Origin: Atherix ibis
Taxonomy: Eukaryota > Arthropoda > Insecta > Diptera > Athericidae
DNA length: 64,000 nt
Assembly: GCA_958298945.1 (NCBI GenBank)
Contig: OY282609.1
Coordinates: forward strand, 37,731,212 to 37,795,211
Reading direction: 5' to 3'
Position numbers and translations under genes: made by a program. Under the pieces are notes generated by a model. That model had not been told where the DNA came from, made no database searches, and saw nothing but the letters and a program-made list of their open reading frames with translations. Position 1 is the first letter of the stretch; each line of letters opens with the position of its first letter. Of this stretch, positions 34,786-46,861 are shown in pieces.

Positions 34786-35311
34786 ATTCCCATTTTTGAA
34801 ATTTTTAGAAGTCAGCTTTCTTGAACTCGAGTATATGGCACTGCTAATATAGAATATTTCATGTTCAGAAAGTATGGAGGCTCTTTTTGTTTGGATATTA
34901 TGTGCAGTTTGGCCTTAAGTGTCATTTCCACATACGAGTTGGGTACAATTACAGTGCAAATTTTTTCGAAAAATAAAACAATGCTAAATTATACAAATAC
35001 TAATATTTATGTTCTCATATATATGTGTATGTGTATACTTAAACATAATACTGATAGTTTTAAGAGGAGCTAGTTGAAATTTATTTCGTAAAATTTTTTG
35101 TAATACATAGAAATTTTTAAAATATTAATTGCAATGTTATAATTAATATCTAAAGAAAACTTCAAACATTATATCATAATGTAATTATTATTTATATTAT
35201 AAAGGCTTGAACTGCTCTGCATACTCAATAAATTGTTTATGACGTTTATTTTCTAATCTTATCTCTCTCAACACTATTTTCAATTAGAAGTAAATTCTGA
35301 AAACTCAGATA

Positions 35312-35350
35312 TGTCACCTATTATAGATGTAATGTCTATAATAGGTGACA
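35312..35350. repeat. Perfect 16 bp hairpin, 7 bp loop
   Basis: TGTCACCTATTATAGA (35312-35327) is the exact reverse complement of 35335-35350. No related copy was seen elsewhere. Confidence 0.85.
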
Positions 35351-36183
35351 GTTTCTATTACAATAAAGTATAATAAAAAACTGCGATACTCGAACAAATT
35401 CCAAACAGAAACCGCTTTTAGTAACCACCAACTGATAAGTAATACTGTCATTTCTGCACCATGAAAACATATCACGATAGTTACAAGAAATTTATAATTA
35501 TATATCCAAATAATCAAAACTGGTCTAATATGTAGACAGTGGCGTAGAAGTGAAGTGCAGGCGTTATGTTTATTGTTTCCCATCCATTCCTCGACTCTTA
35601 ATTATAATAATATCCCACAACATATGGATTTTATAGGACTATAACTTAAATTCAATTGTTTATTTATTATACAGCATAATCTAAAAACTCATCCAGCGTT
35701 ACAGTATCAATCTTAGGTCTATTACCTTCAATCTAAGATCCTCCGTTATTATTCGCGATTTAGGTGATTACCATTTTTCAAAAGTATAATTAATATCTTA
35801 ATATGTATCGTTACGTGCTTTATCTAAGTTGATAGGTATTTACTCCGCCTCTATATTATCGTGATATTTTGATCAATTTTTATGGAAAAAACTGCTTTGT
35901 CTAAGTTGATGAGAAAATGATCAACTCGTAATTAAAAGTAGTATTGTCTTAGACTTAGGAGAAAATATTCATTTTCTTCAGAAGACAAATTATAACTATG
36001 ATCATCATAAGGTTTTAAAGTCATGGCGGTTAAAGTAACTAGAATAACTCCAATATTAGCTATAGATTATACTGTGTTTAGTGATATATTAACATTATTA
36101 AAGTCGAGAGTTGTAGTACTACCGAAAAAATGGAAACTATACAATTTGGTATGAAATAAATTTTAATTCGACCAAGCAATATA

Positions 36184-37053
36184 TTGGGTTGTCAAGTAAT
36201 TAATTGGAAAGTAATTTCATTGTTTCATACTTAATCATATGTATTTTGACCACTGACATAAAATTCGATTGATTCTGCACAGTAGTTTTTCGTTGATACC
36301 CTTTTAAATATGGAAAGTGAAAAACATCATTTTCGGCATATTTTATTTTTTTACTATAGAAAAGATAAAAATGCTGTTCAAGCAAGAAAAAAATTATCCG
36401 ATGTGTATGGAGAAGATGTGTTAAGTGAGCGTCAGTACCAAAACTGGTTTACAAAATTTCGATCCGGCAATTTTGATCTCGAAGATGCACCACATTCTGG
36501 AAGGGCAGTTGAAGCTGATGAAGACACAATAAAGGCATTAGTTGATGCAAACCGGCGAATAACAAGTCGTGAAATCGCTGAGAGATTAAATATACCAAAT
36601 TCGACCGTTAATGACCATTTGAAACGGTTAGGTTTTATCTCAAAGCTCGACATAACGGTTCCTCTCATCTTCTTACGGAAAAAAATTTGTGCCGTCATAT
36701 TGACGTTTGTGATTTGCTTCTCAAACGCCAAGAAAATGATCAATTTTTGAAGCGTATCATCACTGGGGATGAGAAATGGGTTGTCTACAACAATGTTAAG
36801 CGCAAAAGATCCTGGAGTAGAAAAGAAAGCCAATATTCATCAAAAAAAGGTTATGCCATCGGTTTGGTGGGATTTCAAAGGAATCGTTTATTTTGAGCGT
36901 CTACCGAGTAACAGAACGATCAATTCTGAAGTGTACTGTCATGAGTTGGACAAATTGAATGATTCACTTAAAGAAAAAAGCCAATAAATAAACTGTTGGA
37001 AGGGTCGGAAAGTAATTTCGTAATAAAACGAAATTACTTTCCGAATAACCCAA
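36184..37053 (+). mobile_element. Mariner (SETMAR/cecropia-like), C-terminal third deleted
   Basis: The element lies between TA dinucleotides with ends TTGGGTTG...AACCCAA. The transposase starts at ATG 36310: MESEKHHFRHILFFYYRKDK and on through YGEDVLSERQYQNWFTKFRS, then the linker helix-turn-helix (ANRRITSREIAERLNIPNST) and HLKRLGFISKLDI. This N-terminal part is uninterrupted for about 115 codons. The frame then shifts. FLKRIITGDEKWVVYNNVKR continues in the next frame, with the first catalytic Asp at 36768-36770. After another shift it reads VMPSVWWDFKGIVYF through ELDKLNDSLKEKSQ and stops at 36987. The segment with the second and third catalytic Asp is missing, so the element (870 bp against about 1.3 kb usual) cannot be autonomous. 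The right end carries an extra inverted copy of its own terminal repeat (37006-37043). Confidence 0.9.
37006..37043. repeat. Foldback at the right end of the mariner
   Basis: CGGAAAGTAATTTCGT (37006-37021) is the exact reverse complement of the terminal-repeat segment ending at 37043, with a 6 bp spacer. The left end of the element has the segment only once (GGAAAGTAATTTC near 36206). The right end therefore gained an inverted copy. Confidence 0.85.
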
Positions 37054-37794
37054 TATTATTAATGATTATAATGAAGTCTTAGGTTGTATCGATGTGATAG
37101 AATTATAGTAAGGTAAACTTTCAAACCAGCTATAATCCGTCAAAGTTTATTATGAAATTTAAGTTGCCATTTCATTATAAAATTTAATTCAAAAATACTC
37201 GTTTGTGGTAAATTCACGATACACAAAGTTTTATTTAATCTTAAAATTGTGTTTAATGGTGAGAATTAACTGAGTAGGAAATTCAGGCAAAAGCCAAATC
37301 TGAACCAAACAATGCGGTATATCACTTAACTATCTACTTCATGACGCAGGCATTAATGCACATACGTACATTAAGTATGTACACAATAGTAAATTGTGCC
37401 ATTCGAAATAAAGAAGCTCATTAATGAGAAACGTGGAGCCAGTAGGAAATAGTAGCGGCAACAGTAAACTGAACCGAATTTAATGATAAACTTATAAGTA
37501 TTATAAAGTGAACTTATTATGTTAACCACTCAAACATTTTCTTCCTACTAAAATAAAAAAATATATTGTATTTCGGCATCTTCCTAAAAAAAAAACTCTA
37601 ATAAACCCGTTTAATTATCTCCTTTATATCGATCATAAAACTTACCCCCAATCCAAAACCATTCTATTCCATACTTGAAACGTCCAACATACAATGTGTT
37701 TAAGAAAATTAATGCGACTGGGATCTTTGAGAGTGACTCGAAACCACTGCGAACCTATAGAGTGTGATAAGTGAAATTGTATTTTTGTAGTACA
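37054..37794. other. Intergenic, nothing recognised
   Basis: No motif was supported between the two mariner relics. Confidence 0.5.
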
Positions 37795-38250
37795 TCCTAA
37801 AAATTAAACAGGAAAATCCGCAAGTTTGACTTACAAGAAGTTTCAACAAGCGTATGGGAAGAATTCCTTATTAAGAGTATAAGTTTTTTGGTCCCATAAA
37901 ACTTTTTTGGCGCGTCGATAAGCAGAAGAAGATAATCCTCGGTCAGGCAAACTTTTAAGATCGAAATCTATTGCTTGTTAAAAGAATAAGTTTTCTGCGT
38001 TAAAAGATGTTCCAGCATGACAATGCCTCTTGAATTTCATCAATAAGTTTTTATCCGAAAAAAAGATTACTGTAGTTCTTCAGCCACTCAATTTACATAG
38101 TCTCATTTCTGTCCATGAAACTTATATTTGGTCCTAAAGATCAAAAAATATATGAAAAGATGTCAGCACTGCTACAAAGAGTTGAAGCAATGTTTCTGTC
38201 GATGTGTAGTTGCCCTTTTTGATATTTATGTCAAAAATAAACTAAGATAT
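37795..38250 (+). pseudogene. Mariner transposase remnant, internally deleted
   Basis: One frame near 37810 gives TGKSASLTYKKFQQAYGKNS, then VFWSHKTFLARR, then AEEDNPRSGKLLRSKS. These are the N-terminal helix-turn-helix and the E-D-D-x-R-S-G-R-P-type linker of a mariner transposase. About 60 bases later FQHDNAS (second catalytic Asp region, near 38020) appears, then KKITVVLQPLN and a C-terminal-like LKIKKYMKRCQHCYKELKQC. The first catalytic Asp region is absent, so an internal deletion is likely. Stops are frequent and terminal repeats were not found. Confidence 0.62.
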
Positions 38251-38389
38251 TAAAATAAAATTAAAATTTTGCAATATAAAAATTAATCTGACATTACTTG
38301 TTTTTTTTGACTAAAATCAGCACAGACTATCAGATCGACTTTACAACAGAACATTCCATTATCGAACAAACCAATTAATTTTCCTCACT
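38251..38389. other. Short spacer, nothing recognised
   Basis: A+T-rich sequence between a mariner relic and a LINE relic. Confidence 0.4.
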
Positions 38390-39330
38390 TCGAAAACCGC
38401 AGATATGGTTACTGCTATATACTTACTATCATATAATACAATCACACCTGTCACAAAGGAATTTTCAAGTCACTGTGCATCTTGAACACTTCCTAATATA
38501 CCCGGTATTATCCTTAGTCATATTCTGTATAATACTTATAGCTCCGATATTCCTGGATGTATTAATAGCATATACAGAGCATATAGTCATATGGATAAAC
38601 CACATAGATTGCTTTAACTTTTGAGTGAAAATCTCAAAAGACATTAAGAGGAATCCTATTAATAGTGTGAAACTCTAATTTACTAAAAACACCTCCCTAC
38701 AATGTGTTATAACCAATTTTAGTTAAAATCAAATGATGACTTATCTTTCTTTATTACAATAATTCAATCGTATTTAGGACTTATTTAGACAGAATGTGAT
38801 TTGTCTTTGCGATTGCCACTCTGCTAATTCGTGAGCTTTGATCCTTCTAAGACAATGTACGTTGTTGATCACATCAATAATTGTTTTCATATCAGCGTTT
38901 TTTATATGAATGCAATAATTGATGATGTTTAATTGCTTTCTTTGTTATTTCATTAAAAACGGACACCGTACATTAAAAAAATTTCTATGTTAGTTATTTC
39001 TCTCAAATTGGTTCACGAAGTGGAAAGTAAAAGTAAACGAACAAATAAACGTTAATGAAACATTTTCGCTTTAACTGTTGGACTGTTGTATTCACGTTCA
39101 AATCTTACAACCGATAGCACAACAGTAGAATTGAGGTCTGTGCTAAAATACAGTTCTTAAACCTATTTCTACGTATGAAGTAGAATTTTTCTGTTATATC
39201 AAGCCCGCCAACTCCTGTTGTTTCCAATCCAGTAAGTCAAAACTCCTTCGAATAAATGTCAACTATTTTTATTATATTTCGAAACGATTTCATACATCGT
39301 GACGTCAAACTTCGTTCCATACGTGGGTTG
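38390..39330 (+). pseudogene. Jockey-like LINE remnant, plus strand
   Basis: Near 38425 a frame reads IQSHLSQRNFQVTVH, and near 38500 PGIILSHILYNTYSSDIPGC. These are the blocks before the RT active site, with PGI where PQGS is expected. Then come NWFTKWKVKVNEQINVNE near 39010 and SSKSKLLRI with a degraded IHRD-like block near 39230-39310. The order equals that of the LINE at 20232-21315. The YADD segment lies in a deleted or unreadable part between 38.6 and 39.0 kb. Confidence 0.7.
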
Positions 39331-42300
39331 GTAAGTAAAAAAATTATCTTCAATGGCCCTCCCCATTAACGGTCTTCACCACTTGAAGCTAATCAATAAT
39401 GAACCTAATTAAGTAGGCTCCGATGAATGTAAGCACCCTCATTCATGTTCCACGTTATTGTAATATAAGTTTTAACAATAAATTTGCTTGTTGCTTGTTG
39501 TATTTGTAATTAGTAATAACAAAATGAATTTATCTGTTTTGTGCAAAACAATATAATTTTTAAATGTCAGTATAATATTTATGATTTCCCAAAAAGCTCG
39601 CTTATTATGTTATCATAAAATACCACTTTTAGGTATTAGCAAAAAAATTATAACTTTTGAACTCTGTTACTGCATTTTGCTAGGCTCCATTTTAGTCCAA
39701 TTTATCGGTTTTATTTAGAAATTTAAATCAATTCGAGACTCAATGAGAAAAGCAAAATAATACGCAGAAATAATAAGAACATTGAATTGTTATAATTAAA
39801 ACACTAGTATATGATCAAATTTGGTAAAATTTATACAAATAATAATATAATTACCTTTGATTAGAAAAATAATCCAGAACTATGTGTTCCATTCAAATAT
39901 TTTATGAAGAAAAAAAAATCAAATATTTATATTTTTAACCCAAAACATTATGGAAAATTTTATAAAGTTTAAGAATATTGTGAAACCATAATATCAGTAA
40001 GACAGTATTAAAAATCATAAATGTAAATATTTTGCCAATATCATACAGTTTTTTTATCATATTTGAAAACAAAATATAAATTTAAATATTTTTCGAAGGC
40101 AACTACCAAACTTTTGCTAGTATCTTTTTAAATTAGAATAGATAATAACAAAGGAACTTTAAACTTGCCTAGAATTTTATTACTGAATAAAAATATTCCA
40201 TAATATTTAGTAAATGTTCCATATTTAGAAATGTAGAATAAGAAGGAATAATTTTCAATGTCACTATTACAAAATAATTACAATAGAAATACACAATTAT
40301 ATTTTAATAAAAGATTTTCAAAAAAATTTTCAATATTCAAATTAAAAGCAGTTTTGAGTATCTTGGCTATTTTAAAAGAATTATACTAGAGATCTTTTAA
40401 AGCTATTTTAGTTTATTGCTCTCATTCTTATATAACGTATTTTATCTAAAAATAAGTGGTATAAATAAATTAGAAAAGATAAAATCATTTGCAGAGTGTA
40501 TAAGGATTTCATATTACAAGCTTTTACAGTCAATGCTGGCTCTTCAAAATAATTTTCTTTATTATTACGTGATTGCAATGCTAATTCAAGTTTTGTTTAT
40601 CAAGGACGATGAACCAAATACAAAAATCTACAATAATTACTCCTTTTGTAAATGTCAACTCGGCTAGTAGTTTTATTATTTTACGGTTAACTACTTTCAA
40701 TTGTATTTTGACCACCCTGAGTAAGCAAATATGCAAATTGGTCTAAGTGCTTCCTTTTTTATGCTCCTGCCTTTTTGGGTCATTATAATTACGCAAATGA
40801 AAAATATATATATACGTGTATATATTTAAAATTGTCCTGGAATAAAAAGATTTCCAAGAATTGGAATACTCCTAAATGTTGTAATAAATAAAAATGAATT
40901 TTCCCTCTTTATATTGTATATGGACAATCTTCTTTAATATTGATTTTATGTTTTTCTTTTAATGGAGGGTTTATGTATTCACAAACATTTACATTATATT
41001 ATAGAACAAACATTGACATATATTTAGTCAACTTTCATTAAGTAAAAAAGTGTTTTATTCAATTTAGTGTACAAACAAGTACTAACAAATCTTACATATT
41101 ATACCTTAACCACAATTATACTGAATTAAGTGAAAGAATCTATGTAATTTAAATAATACTTCACCTAATATCACGGATTTCTTAACCTTAACAACTTTTT
41201 ATTAAAATTGTCGTTTTTAATTCCTAGAAGGATATCGCTATGTCGTTTCCATCCAACTTTTGTATTATTTTTTTCTTAGATAACTTTCGTGTTTTGTCCA
41301 TTACAGTCGTTGCCATTCAATGAAGTAAGACACATTTCAGAGTTTGATGACGCTGCGTTATTTAATATTTGTTTGACAGCCATTAATAGTGAGCGTGCTC
41401 AGTGAATGATTCTAATCATTTAATTTCAAAATTACTTATTACTTATATTGTGTAAGTAAATAATGAACAGGACTAACAAATATATAAAATATAAATAAGC
41501 ATCAAACAGAGAAATGACAAAGGATTTAAATTCTATGAACAAGAAACATTTCAAGATTTGGCATTTTAATATATTTGAGAGCTTACCAAATACTCCTCAG
41601 CCTATAACTTGTTTCGGTACATTTGCTTTTAAACATATCAACGAAATGGCATTTTTTACGGATGGTATCATACTTATTCTACAAACAAGATGATTTCATT
41701 TAGGTCTATAGCAGAAACTATTAAATTTCGAAAACTCTATGCGATAACAAAACGGAAGAAAAAGTATCCAGAAAATTATTTTGCAAAAAAAAACTACAAA
41801 TATACGATAGGATGGTTGATAATACTTTTCGATTTAAAGAGAAATGTTCCGGAATAAATAGCTAAACATGCTCTGCATATTTTATGAAAGCATTTTAAGG
41901 TTTGAATGATGACTTCGAAATTATGTTTTGGATTACTTACATGAATATTTCAAAGCAATAAATTTGTTAGATTGTGATATTATTAAGAAATAATTTACTA
42001 ATAATTTATAAAATTTTAGGGGCGATAGTCATATTTCTAGCATGTCAAATTTGATATAAACTTTGATAGTCCGGAAAATTTATTCAGAATAAACGTTTAT
42101 GAAAATTGGTACACGTATAATATAGAATACACATTGAAATCTTGATTTCAATATTGAGATCTTGTAAAGTTATACACACATATATTTGCATATACATATG
42201 GGAAATTTCAAGCAGACTATATTTTCTTGCACAGGTTGGTAATTAGAAATAAGTTCTATTCGGGTTTGTCCCAGACTTCTTTCTGAGACAAATTTTCTGT

Positions 42301-42389
42301 TTAGTTGCAAGCATTTGTTTAAAAATGAACAAGGTAAACTTTTAAATCTCCATCCATTCGTGTCCAGTTATTATTTCTACCAGCTGACT
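39331..42389. other. A+T desert, nothing recognised
   Basis: About 3 kb. The 83-codon frame at 40416-40667 (plus) has no recognised domain and no splice context. Confidence 0.5.
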
Positions 42390-42690
42390 AGGCCTGAACA
42401 GCCGCATACAATATATGCAGTCTCTACCTCCTCTATGTGGAAAACACAAATTTTCTAGAGGTGGTGTCAAGGATCACCATGTTTTATAAGTAGCGCGACT
42501 ACCCTCATCATATTTAGAACGTATCCCCGACAGATATTATTTTAGCTTGTCTACTCCCCTTTTTAGTTTTACTTCATGATCCATATGGAAACTAAGTCTT
42601 TTACCATCCCTTTGCTCAAGGCTGATTTCTGTTTCAGCAAGGCTTTTGCCATTTGATTGCAAGTGATTCCTACATCCATATTATCCACAC
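42390..42690 (-). pseudogene. LINE C-terminal (RNase H/zinc-finger-like) remnant
   Basis: Minus-strand frames give NMDVGITCNQMAKALLKQ, resembling the G-N-E-x-A-D-x-L-A end of an RNase H domain. A gap follows, then CVFHIEEVETAYIVCGCSGL near 42420, resembling the C-x-x-C-x-E-E-E-T-x-x-H-x-L-C-x-C-P block after RNase H in some insect LINEs. The His and one Cys are lost. Short and degraded. Confidence 0.45.
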
Positions 42691-43963
42691 CAATTCTGAG
42701 TAGTACATATATTGAATTTATGGACACATTCCGAAATCAGTGCTCTATTTATATATATACATATATTGAATTTATGGTAATCGAACGCAAGCGATAATTA
42801 ATCAGCTTGTACGTGCGAGGTCTTTGTCCTCAAATTTAGACGACGTAGCAGGTTCAAGTCTACCAAAAATATACCTACACCGACTTGGAGATTTTTTTTT
42901 GGATCCATTTGGGAAGATAATAATATCTCTTAGATTCCTATCTGTCATCTTTACCTGGCCTATGCCAATGCATTCCGATGTGTAGGAATATTGCCTCCTT
43001 TTGATGTTGAAGTGATTTTGGAACACTAAAACCGAATCATGAAATAAACCAACTGATTGCCTGGCAATAGATGTGGATATCTGGAGTGGATTGATTGTTT
43101 GAAACAGAAACTTTTGATTTGCTAGCTAATTTTTTTATGCATATTGGTCCAAATGCATTGCACCTGTCATTATTGAGAGGCTGTTAGTAGTGCTTACAAT
43201 ACAATTATTTTGATGAACTGATCAACCATAATAATAATAAAAAACCTAGTTTGTATTTCCGTTATCTGCTGAAGAAATTATTTAGCCACTAAGCATATAA
43301 GAAACTGCAAAAACGATATGTTAACTCAAATATCAAAAGGCGCCTAGTGTCGATGTGATACCGAGTGTGCTGGTCTAGTATGGAGTCGTCACACTACATC
43401 AAACGGTTTATACCTTAAAAGCTCACGTATGGTATAGCGAATTACTGCCCTGACGACTGGTACCTAGGTTTAGTGTGCTTTACTCAAAGAATTATTTTTT
43501 TAACTTTAGAATCCACATAAGATACGAGTAGCATAGCTAGCGCCAAAATTTTTGCAGAAATTAGTGATGAAGATACTATGTACATTCTAGTACATTAGTC
43601 TTACTAGTTATATTGAAGCCTTATCAAAATTATTGCGATTAATGTTTTCGACGGTTATGGCTAAAATTCAGATTAATAGATGGCATAATTTATGGTTTTA
43701 GAAGATAAGACTATCAATACAACGGCGGCTTTAGTAAAGCTGCTAAAAATATGTTGCTATTGTCGGGTTGGAATATCTGGCATTCTTTGATTCAGTAGCC
43801 ATAGAACAAACCAAAAATAACACAAGAAGAAAAAAATAAAATAAAAATGCCCTTAAAAAAGAAAGTATTTATCTAACGTGTCTTGAACATTTTTTTATGG
43901 TCTTGAACAGAAAAAAGTATAGTGAGTAAAATATATCATATTCTGAGGCAATTTAATAGACCA
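42691..43963. other. Intergenic, nothing assigned
   Basis: There is a small direct repeat (ATATATTGAATTTATGG near 42708 and 42764) and a box-B-like word (GGTTCAAGTCT near 42851) without a convincing box A. A 74-codon minus-strand frame at 42802-43026 is not recognised. Confidence 0.45.
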
Positions 43964-43965
43964 TA

Positions 43966-45172
43966 CCAGGTGTATAAGCTTAAATCCGCTGTTTGGTCAA
44001 AGATGGAGTGAGTGAGCGTATTAAGCTACTATGGGTACGCCATACTTATTTTTTATGAGTTTGACATCTGTCAACATGAATCAGTGCACATTGTCAGCAA
44101 TTACGTTCAACAACATACATTTTTCCTTTGGTAATCATGTCTAGTTTTGTGCCAGAAAAAGATCATAAGCGGGAAGCTCTGCTTTTCTACTTCAATTTGA
44201 AGAAATCGGCTTTCGAATCGCATCGAATGCTTATGGAGGCCTATGGTGACAGTGCTTTGTCGGAATTGGTTTCGTCAGTTCCAAGACGGCAATTTTGACT
44301 TGTGGGACAAGAAGCGTGAAAATCGGCCTAGGAAGGTTGAGAACCATTAATTGCAAGCTCATTTCCATTCGGCTGCGTGCCATGGGGAAGATTGAAAAGA
44401 TCGGAAAATGAGTGCCTCATGTCTTGAACGATAGGCAAATGGAGCGATGGCAAAACACATATGAAATCTTGCTCGCCAGACAAAAAAAGAAAGTCGATGG
44501 CAAAACACATCCGCATGTGATGAAAAGTGGATATATTTCGAGAATCCTAAACGCAAGTCGCTCCAATCGTGGGTTGATCCCGGCCAACCATCAACATCTT
44601 CTCTAAGACCAAATCGCTTCGGACGGAAGACGATGCTGTGTGTTTGGTGAGATCAGCAGGGTATCTTCTACTATGGGATGTTGAAATCTGGTGAAACTGT
44701 TAATGCCCACCGTTACCACCAACAACTGATCAAATTTCACCGTGCTGTGCGTAAAAAAGGACGGATTATCAACGAAGACATGACAAGCTGATTTTCTTCC
44801 ATGACAACGCACCATCGCACACGTCAAAAATGGTCCGAAACTACTTGGAGTCACTCAACTGAGAGGTGCTACCCCACCCCGCTTATTCAGCAGACCTGGC
44901 CCCTTCCGCCTACCACCTGTTTTCGTCGATGGACCACGCGCTCGCTGAGCAGCACTTCGATTCTTACGAAGACGTCCGAAAATGGCTTGATGAGTAGTTT
45001 GCCTCGAAAGAGAAGGAATTTTTTTGGCGTGGTATCCACAAATTGCCCGAAAGATGGGAAAAATGTGTAGCTAGCGAGGGCAAGTACTTTGAATAAATTT
45101 GCTTTTGCCTTCTATGAAAAAACAGGTGTTTTTTTTAACTAAAAAACACCGGATTTAAGCTTATACACCCAG
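43966..45172 (+). mobile_element. Mariner (mellifera/mauritiana-like), near full length, dead
   Basis: The ends CCAGGTGTATAAGCTTAAAT and its inverse (CTGGGTGTATAAGC read inward from 45172) lie between TA dinucleotides. The length (1207 bp) is close to a full element. The transposase starts at ATG 44138: MSSFVPEKDHKREALLFYFN, then SAFESHRMLMEAYGDSALSE, after which the frame breaks. The later part reads LCVWWDQQGIFYYGMLKSGE, then FHDNAPSHTSKMVRNYLESL with the second catalytic Asp at 44803-44805. The third catalytic block reads AYSADLAPSAYHLF, where Ala (GCC) stands in place of the usual Asp. The C-terminus IHKLPERWEKCVASEGKYFE ends at TAA near 45096. Several frameshifts and in-frame stops and the lost Asp show that it is inactive. 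Confidence 0.9.
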
Positions 45173-45469
45173 TATTCTAAGAGAAAATGTTATACTTACA
45201 TTTTTAAGGGAAAGCCAAAAATAATCAAATTTAGGACCATTCTGGAAACAACACACACACATATTACTTAATTTCAATATTGTAGAAAATGATATTCTCT
45301 ATCACCCCACTTCGTTTAAAATACTCTTTTATTTCAAAATCTCTTTTCACTTTCATTATAATGCCTTCAATAATACTTGACATTTGTGTTATTGTTAAAA
45401 CATATTCAAATTTGGCGAAAGTTTTCCGTACGTGGAATTCGTGATATTCATATTTCGGTTATGAACACA

Positions 45470-45655
45470 TAAACCAAACTGCGAGCTCGTCCTGTGCAGT
45501 CGGCCAAAAACATTGCAGTCACCAGTGAGAGAATCGATAAAAACAAATTCTCACTAAGGATCTATATATCCCCCCGTACGAATTGCCCAATTAAATAATA
45601 AATTTTATGTTTCATTTCAAAATAAATGCGGCGTATTCAATGGGCCACCCTTAAT
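45470..45655 (+). pseudogene. DDE transposon fragment (N-terminal helix and right end)
   Basis: A frame reads TKLRARPVQSAKNIAVTSER, similar to the R-P-V-R-S-x-x-N-I-A-x-V-x-x-S start of the helix-turn-helix region of an insect transposase family. The segment ends AATGGGCCACCCTTA, and GGGTGGCCCATT-type termini are what I associate with that family. It may be a left-to-right deleted copy of the family whose C-terminus lies at 19.1-19.5 kb. Tentative. Confidence 0.42.
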
Positions 45656-46800
45656 ATTGATATTGTAGAAAAAAATACCCGGTCTAATTACGGAGAGGAA
45701 TGTATTTGAAATAAAGGATTTTTGAATTTGGAACAGCGGAAATTAAAATTATTGATTAGTATAATGAATAATAAAACAATTGTTTTCCGTTTCTTTTTTT
45801 ATTCAAGCCAAATAATAAAATCCTATTATGCTTTATATATATTTATTTTTATTAATTTTAAATTATTTATAAAGCAATTGTAATGTTTGTCTCTAATTTA
45901 TTCTTTACTTTGTTGTTTTTTTTTTAAATTTATTTTAATTAAATTCTCATGTTGAATTTGTATTAGATTTATTCGAATATAAATTTTTCTTATTTCTTTA
46001 AATGAGTGTATTTTATTTGATTTAGTCATTTTTATAATATTATATTTTATATATTACCCTTTTGTCTATAATGGTTATTACAAATTAATATTTGTAATTA
46101 ATTGTATTATTTATTTTATTGTATTAATGTATGTATTGTATATTTTACTGCAAACTACATATTTTAACAATTTTGTCTGAATACATTTTTTTTTCATTTA
46201 TAATTTAATAGTTATGAATTTTTAATAACAAGGCACAAATACATTTACAAAATGTCTTTCACAATATTTATTTTAAATAACACTCTCTTAATGCATTTAC
46301 TTTTAATTAATTTTACTTCTTTCTTTTCTATATTATTAAATATATTTAAAAACAACAAAAAATTAAATTTTTCGCTTCAATCTTAAAATTTTACATTTTC
46401 TTAATAAAAACTATTTGATCTCTAACATTTTCTTAATAATGTCTTCATAAATTATTAGAGATTTTTTTGCCTTTTTTTATTAACTGAGGTCTTTTTCTTA
46501 CTTGTATGCAAATTAAAAAAACAATAATATTGATTTGATTGTGCTTCTCTTTAACTTATTTAAATTATTTTTGTTTTTTTTTAGTTTATTTTCTCTTAAA
46601 TATCTAAAATATATAATAAGATTCTATTTTTTATATTAGGCAATTTAAAATAACTACATTTATTAAAATACATGGTATACTTTCAAGTTATGTGTATGTA
46701 TGTATGTGAGTATATATTATTGAAAATATCAAATCAACGAGCAAAAGTTAATAAAATTAATGTACACAAAACAATATAATGCAATTTCAATTTTGTTTGT

Positions 46801-46861
46801 ATGCATAAGTATTATACTAGTATTAACCAATTTTTATATGCATAAGTATTATACTAGTATT
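46801..46861. repeat. 24 bp direct repeat, 13 bp apart
   Basis: ATGCATAAGTATTATACTAG plus TATT occurs at 46801-46824 and again at 46838-46861 without change. Confidence 0.85.

Larger units (their letters stand above)
31101..36183. other. A+T desert
   Basis: About 5 kb without a supported gene or transposon. It holds a short (TTTA)n run near 34762 and a hairpin at 35312-35350. Small open frames here lack domains and splice context. Confidence 0.5.

Noticed and set aside
42795..42870. tRNA-like segment with GGTTCAAGTCT box B
   Set aside because: No acceptable box A at the right distance and no pairing acceptor stem. Not similar to either SINE family.
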